From NCBI RefSeq assembly GCF_017115025.1, contig NZ_JABXKM010000078.1:1-39543 (forward strand): a stretch of 39,543 bases of DNA. Reading direction: 5' to 3'. Both the position numbers and the translations under genes were made by a program. Below the pieces are notes generated by a model that saw only the letters and a list, made by a program, of their open reading frames with translations, did not search any database and was not told where the DNA came from. Source of the DNA: Nostoc sp. NOS(2021) (lineage in GTDB: Bacteria > Cyanobacteriota > Cyanobacteriia > Cyanobacteriales > Nostocaceae). Below, in pieces: positions 37,500-39,543 of the stretch (position 1 is the first letter of the stretch; each line of letters opens with the position of its first letter).

Positions 37500-37640
37500 T
37501 TTGGGTATTGGGTATGGGGACTGGAAACTGGGGAGTGGGAAAGAATTATTTTAACGGTATCGCGGAAGTCAGTAGTTCACTCCTAATCTTAATCCCTAAT
37601 TTCTAGTCCTCAATTGTCATTCCCCACTCCCTAATCCCCA
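37500..37640. repeat. Short tandem and inverted repeat spacer
   Basis: TTGGGTATTGGGTATGGGG and the following GGGGAGTGGGA are tandem heptamer-like repeats. CATTCCCCACTCCCTAATCC near 37620 is roughly the inverted copy of them. This is typical Nostoc spacer material between two convergent genes. The fold could weakly terminate transcription from either side, but there is no T tract. Confidence 0.5.
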
Positions 37641-37832
37641 CTAAATTTTAAAGGTTTCCAGCCTATCTCGGTGAACCCAACGTCTAAGGGATTCACCAGT
37701 AGTCTTGTGTATCTGAATTTGGACTTGTTTTTGACTGAATTTGATGATTTGAGCAGGGATCTTATGAGCATAGGTGTGCCTTGCACAAGACTTGTAGTTC
37801 CAGATAACCTGCTGTCCTAGTTCAAATTCCAT
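37641..37832 (-). CDS. Small basic hypothetical protein
   Basis: This 63-residue protein starts MEFELGQQVIWNYKSCARHT and ends RRWVHRDRLETFKI. It has alternating hydrophobic and basic residues and reads like a short beta-barrel (KOW or SH3-like: AQIIKFSQKQVQIQIHKTTG). It may bind nucleic acid or protein. AGGAGATAG lies just upstream of the ATG, a good ribosome site, which supports a real gene despite its size. The function is unknown. Confidence 0.65.
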   Translation of the reverse strand: MEFELGQQVIWNYKSCARHTYAHKIPAQIIKFSQKQVQIQIHKTTGESLRRWVHRDRLETFKI

Positions 37833-37877
37833 TGCTATCTCCTCATGGGACTGTAGCCTAACTTGAAATCACGAAGA

Positions 37878-39335
37878 TTAAAGGATTTCGTCTTTGAATC
37901 GAGCGTGAATCTCATCAATGGAGTGTTCCATTTTGTTCACCATTTTGGGATAACGCAGTCTTTGAATGACAAACCATCCAAACCCAGCAACAAAGTACAG
38001 TAAGACCAAGTAAGGGAAGGTATTGTAAGGTGCTGGTGGCACTGGAAATAGAGTACTACCGGGAATTCCAACAGTACCGAGAACAGGAATCATCATAAAA
38101 ACTACGCCTAAAACTGAAAATAAGATATCCATTAAGCGGAGTTTTTTAATGCGATACAAGTAAATTGGAGCAGCAATTGAAACCAAAATATATACAACTA
38201 AGAAACCATATGTGCAAAGTGTTCCTGTGTAACCCAAAATTTCAAAAGGCTTGATGCCAAACAGGTTCAACGCACTAGGGACTATAAATGTAATCAAGGA
38301 ACACAGGGCAATTGCTGTGTGGGGTGTCAGGTTAGAATTATGGGCTTTACCCAGAGAATTGTGAAACAAACCATCCCGTGCCATCATGAACACTATTCTG
38401 GCTGCGGGATTGATACAAGCAAGAGTACAACCGAAGAAGCTCAATAATGCACCAATACTAACTAACGTTCCTAATAAGCCCACACCTGCTTGATTTGCCA
38501 AAAATGTAAGTGGCTCCTCGGTTTTACCCAAGTCTACGGAGCTACCACTAAAGCCCAGCACTTCCACATAGGCCATGAACATGAAAAATACACCAGACCA
38601 TATCGTGCTTTGGAGCAAAGATTTGGGAATATTTTTCAGTGGTTTTTTAGCTTCATCTCCTAAAGACGTAGCACTTTCAAAACCTGAAAAACCAAACACA
38701 ACTAGGACAATTCCTAGCGAGATGCCACCAGGGGTAGCTCCTTTGAGGCTCAGTTGGGACAGATCAATTGCAAAGCCCTTGTGCGCCCAAACAATCATCC
38801 CCAACAATAAAATTGAAACTACAGAGATGCCTTCAAGTACCAGCATCATCTTTGCTGATAACTGAATGTCTTTATAACCCACATACCAAGCCAGACCCGT
38901 CCCCAGTGCGAACAATGTTAAAGTATGCGTGTGTATGCCAATATGACCCAGCAAAGATTCACCAAAAATTGCAAAGCCAGATAAGGTTGACATTCCGGTA
39001 AATAAATAACCCAGAATCAGACCCCAGGCAGACAAAACACCTGCTGTAGAGCCTAAACCTTTGACAATATAGGAATACAGCGAACCTGGAGAAGCTGAAC
39101 GCCGTGCAAATTGGTTAATGTTGATAGCGACAAACAACAGCCCAATCATCCCTAACAAGAAACTCAGCCAAGTTCCGTTACCTGAACTGGCGAAAATTAA
39201 ACCTAAATTAGCTGCGGGTGTTGTCGTGGGGGCAATCACTGCTACTGATTGGGCAAATACTTCCCCATAGGAAAGACATTCTTTTTTTAAGCCATGAGCG
39301 CTCTGATTGATTTTTAGCTCTATTTCTTGAGTCAT
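37878..39335 (-). CDS. APC-superfamily amino acid permease
   Basis: This 485-residue protein has about twelve membrane helices. Family features are YGEVFAQSVAVIAPTTTPAA before and in helix 1, RRSASPGSLYSYIVKGLG between helices 2 and 3, and FGFSGFESATSLGDEAKKPLKNIPKSLL after helix 6, the standard E-A-K-P-x-x-x-I-P block of APC transporters. It imports an amino acid or related amine using an ion gradient. The substrate cannot be told. It stands alone; the 208 bases upstream to the window edge are AT-rich with no certain promoter. Confidence 0.92.
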   Translation of the reverse strand: MTQEIELKINQSAHGLKKECLSYGEVFAQSVAVIAPTTTPAANLGLIFASSGNGTWLSFLLGMIGLLFVAININQFARRSASPGSLYSYIVKGLGSTAGVLSAWGLILGYLFTGMSTLSGFAIFGESLLGHIGIHTHTLTLFALGTGLAWYVGYKDIQLSAKMMLVLEGISVVSILLLGMIVWAHKGFAIDLSQLSLKGATPGGISLGIVLVVFGFSGFESATSLGDEAKKPLKNIPKSLLQSTIWSGVFFMFMAYVEVLGFSGSSVDLGKTEEPLTFLANQAGVGLLGTLVSIGALLSFFGCTLACINPAARIVFMMARDGLFHNSLGKAHNSNLTPHTAIALCSLITFIVPSALNLFGIKPFEILGYTGTLCTYGFLVVYILVSIAAPIYLYRIKKLRLMDILFSVLGVVFMMIPVLGTVGIPGSTLFPVPPAPYNTFPYLVLLYFVAGFGWFVIQRLRYPKMVNKMEHSIDEIHARFKDEIL

Positions 39336-39543
39336 GTACTATCTCTACTCACTATATATTTGAATCCGGCAGGCACGGGACTAAAGCCTAAAAGTAAGTT
39401 GAATAGGTACTGACTACAAAATGCTGATTTCACTTTATGAAATCTCACTAATAAGAGCAAATATTCTTTATTATTAAATAGATAAATAATTTTTATTAAC
39501 TACTGATTAGCTTATAGCGGTTATCGCTTGAGTGAAGTACAAG

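Overview
The window looks like chromosome from a filamentous cyanobacterium of the Nostoc/Anabaena group. The octamer GCGATCGC (HIP1) recurs throughout. Spacers are full of short tandem heptamers and small palindromic dispersed repeats typical of Nostoc, and purA, rplY and several small conserved proteins have a cyanobacterial look. No tRNA or rRNA gene was seen.

Region 1 (about 70-24,600, all minus strand) is one long co-directional block. Read in transcription order (from the right), it starts with the remains of an aeruginosin-type peptide biosynthesis cluster. A loading module (AMP ligase, ketoreductase, carrier; aerA-like) lacks a start codon and carries an in-frame TGA. An NRPS (aerB-like) keeps a condensation domain and a stub of adenylation domain, then joins out of frame to the second part of an epimerase domain. 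Next come intact genes for a BacA/AerD-like prephenate decarboxylase, a BacB/AerE-like bicupin and an AerF-like short-chain reductase (together the pathway to the Choi proline analogue), and an intact C-A-T-C-T NRPS (aerG-like). Further downstream are a membrane desaturase/hydroxylase, the last 28 codons of a lost acyltransferase-3 gene, an aldo/keto reductase, a membrane-anchored peptide-binding protein, a 2-oxoglutarate/Fe(II) oxygenase, and a glycan module (GT39-type glycosyltransferase, GtrA, SGNH-like protein, MBOAT acyltransferase). The simplest reading is a glycosylated, acylated aeruginosin pathway whose first two assembly-line genes have recently broken while most of the rest remains intact.

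Region 2 (24,479-25,340) lies at the 5' edge of aerA. It holds a three-copy 30-bp tandem repeat, in frame with aerA, and a truncated IS5-type transposase.

Region 3 (25,342-30,214) carries an adenosine-deaminase-like protein with altered motifs, small conserved hypotheticals, a phosphodiester glycosidase family protein, clusters of dispersed repeats, a degenerate CRISPR-like duplication, two overlapping small ORFs, and a 168-bp MITE-like element with perfect terminal inverted repeats and a 5-bp target duplication.

Region 4 (30,211-39,335) is ordinary chromosome: a CHASE3-PAS histidine kinase, a membrane-anchored unknown protein, purA, rplY with a clear terminator, a phosphotransferase-kinase fusion, small membrane and basic proteins, and an APC-type amino acid permease.
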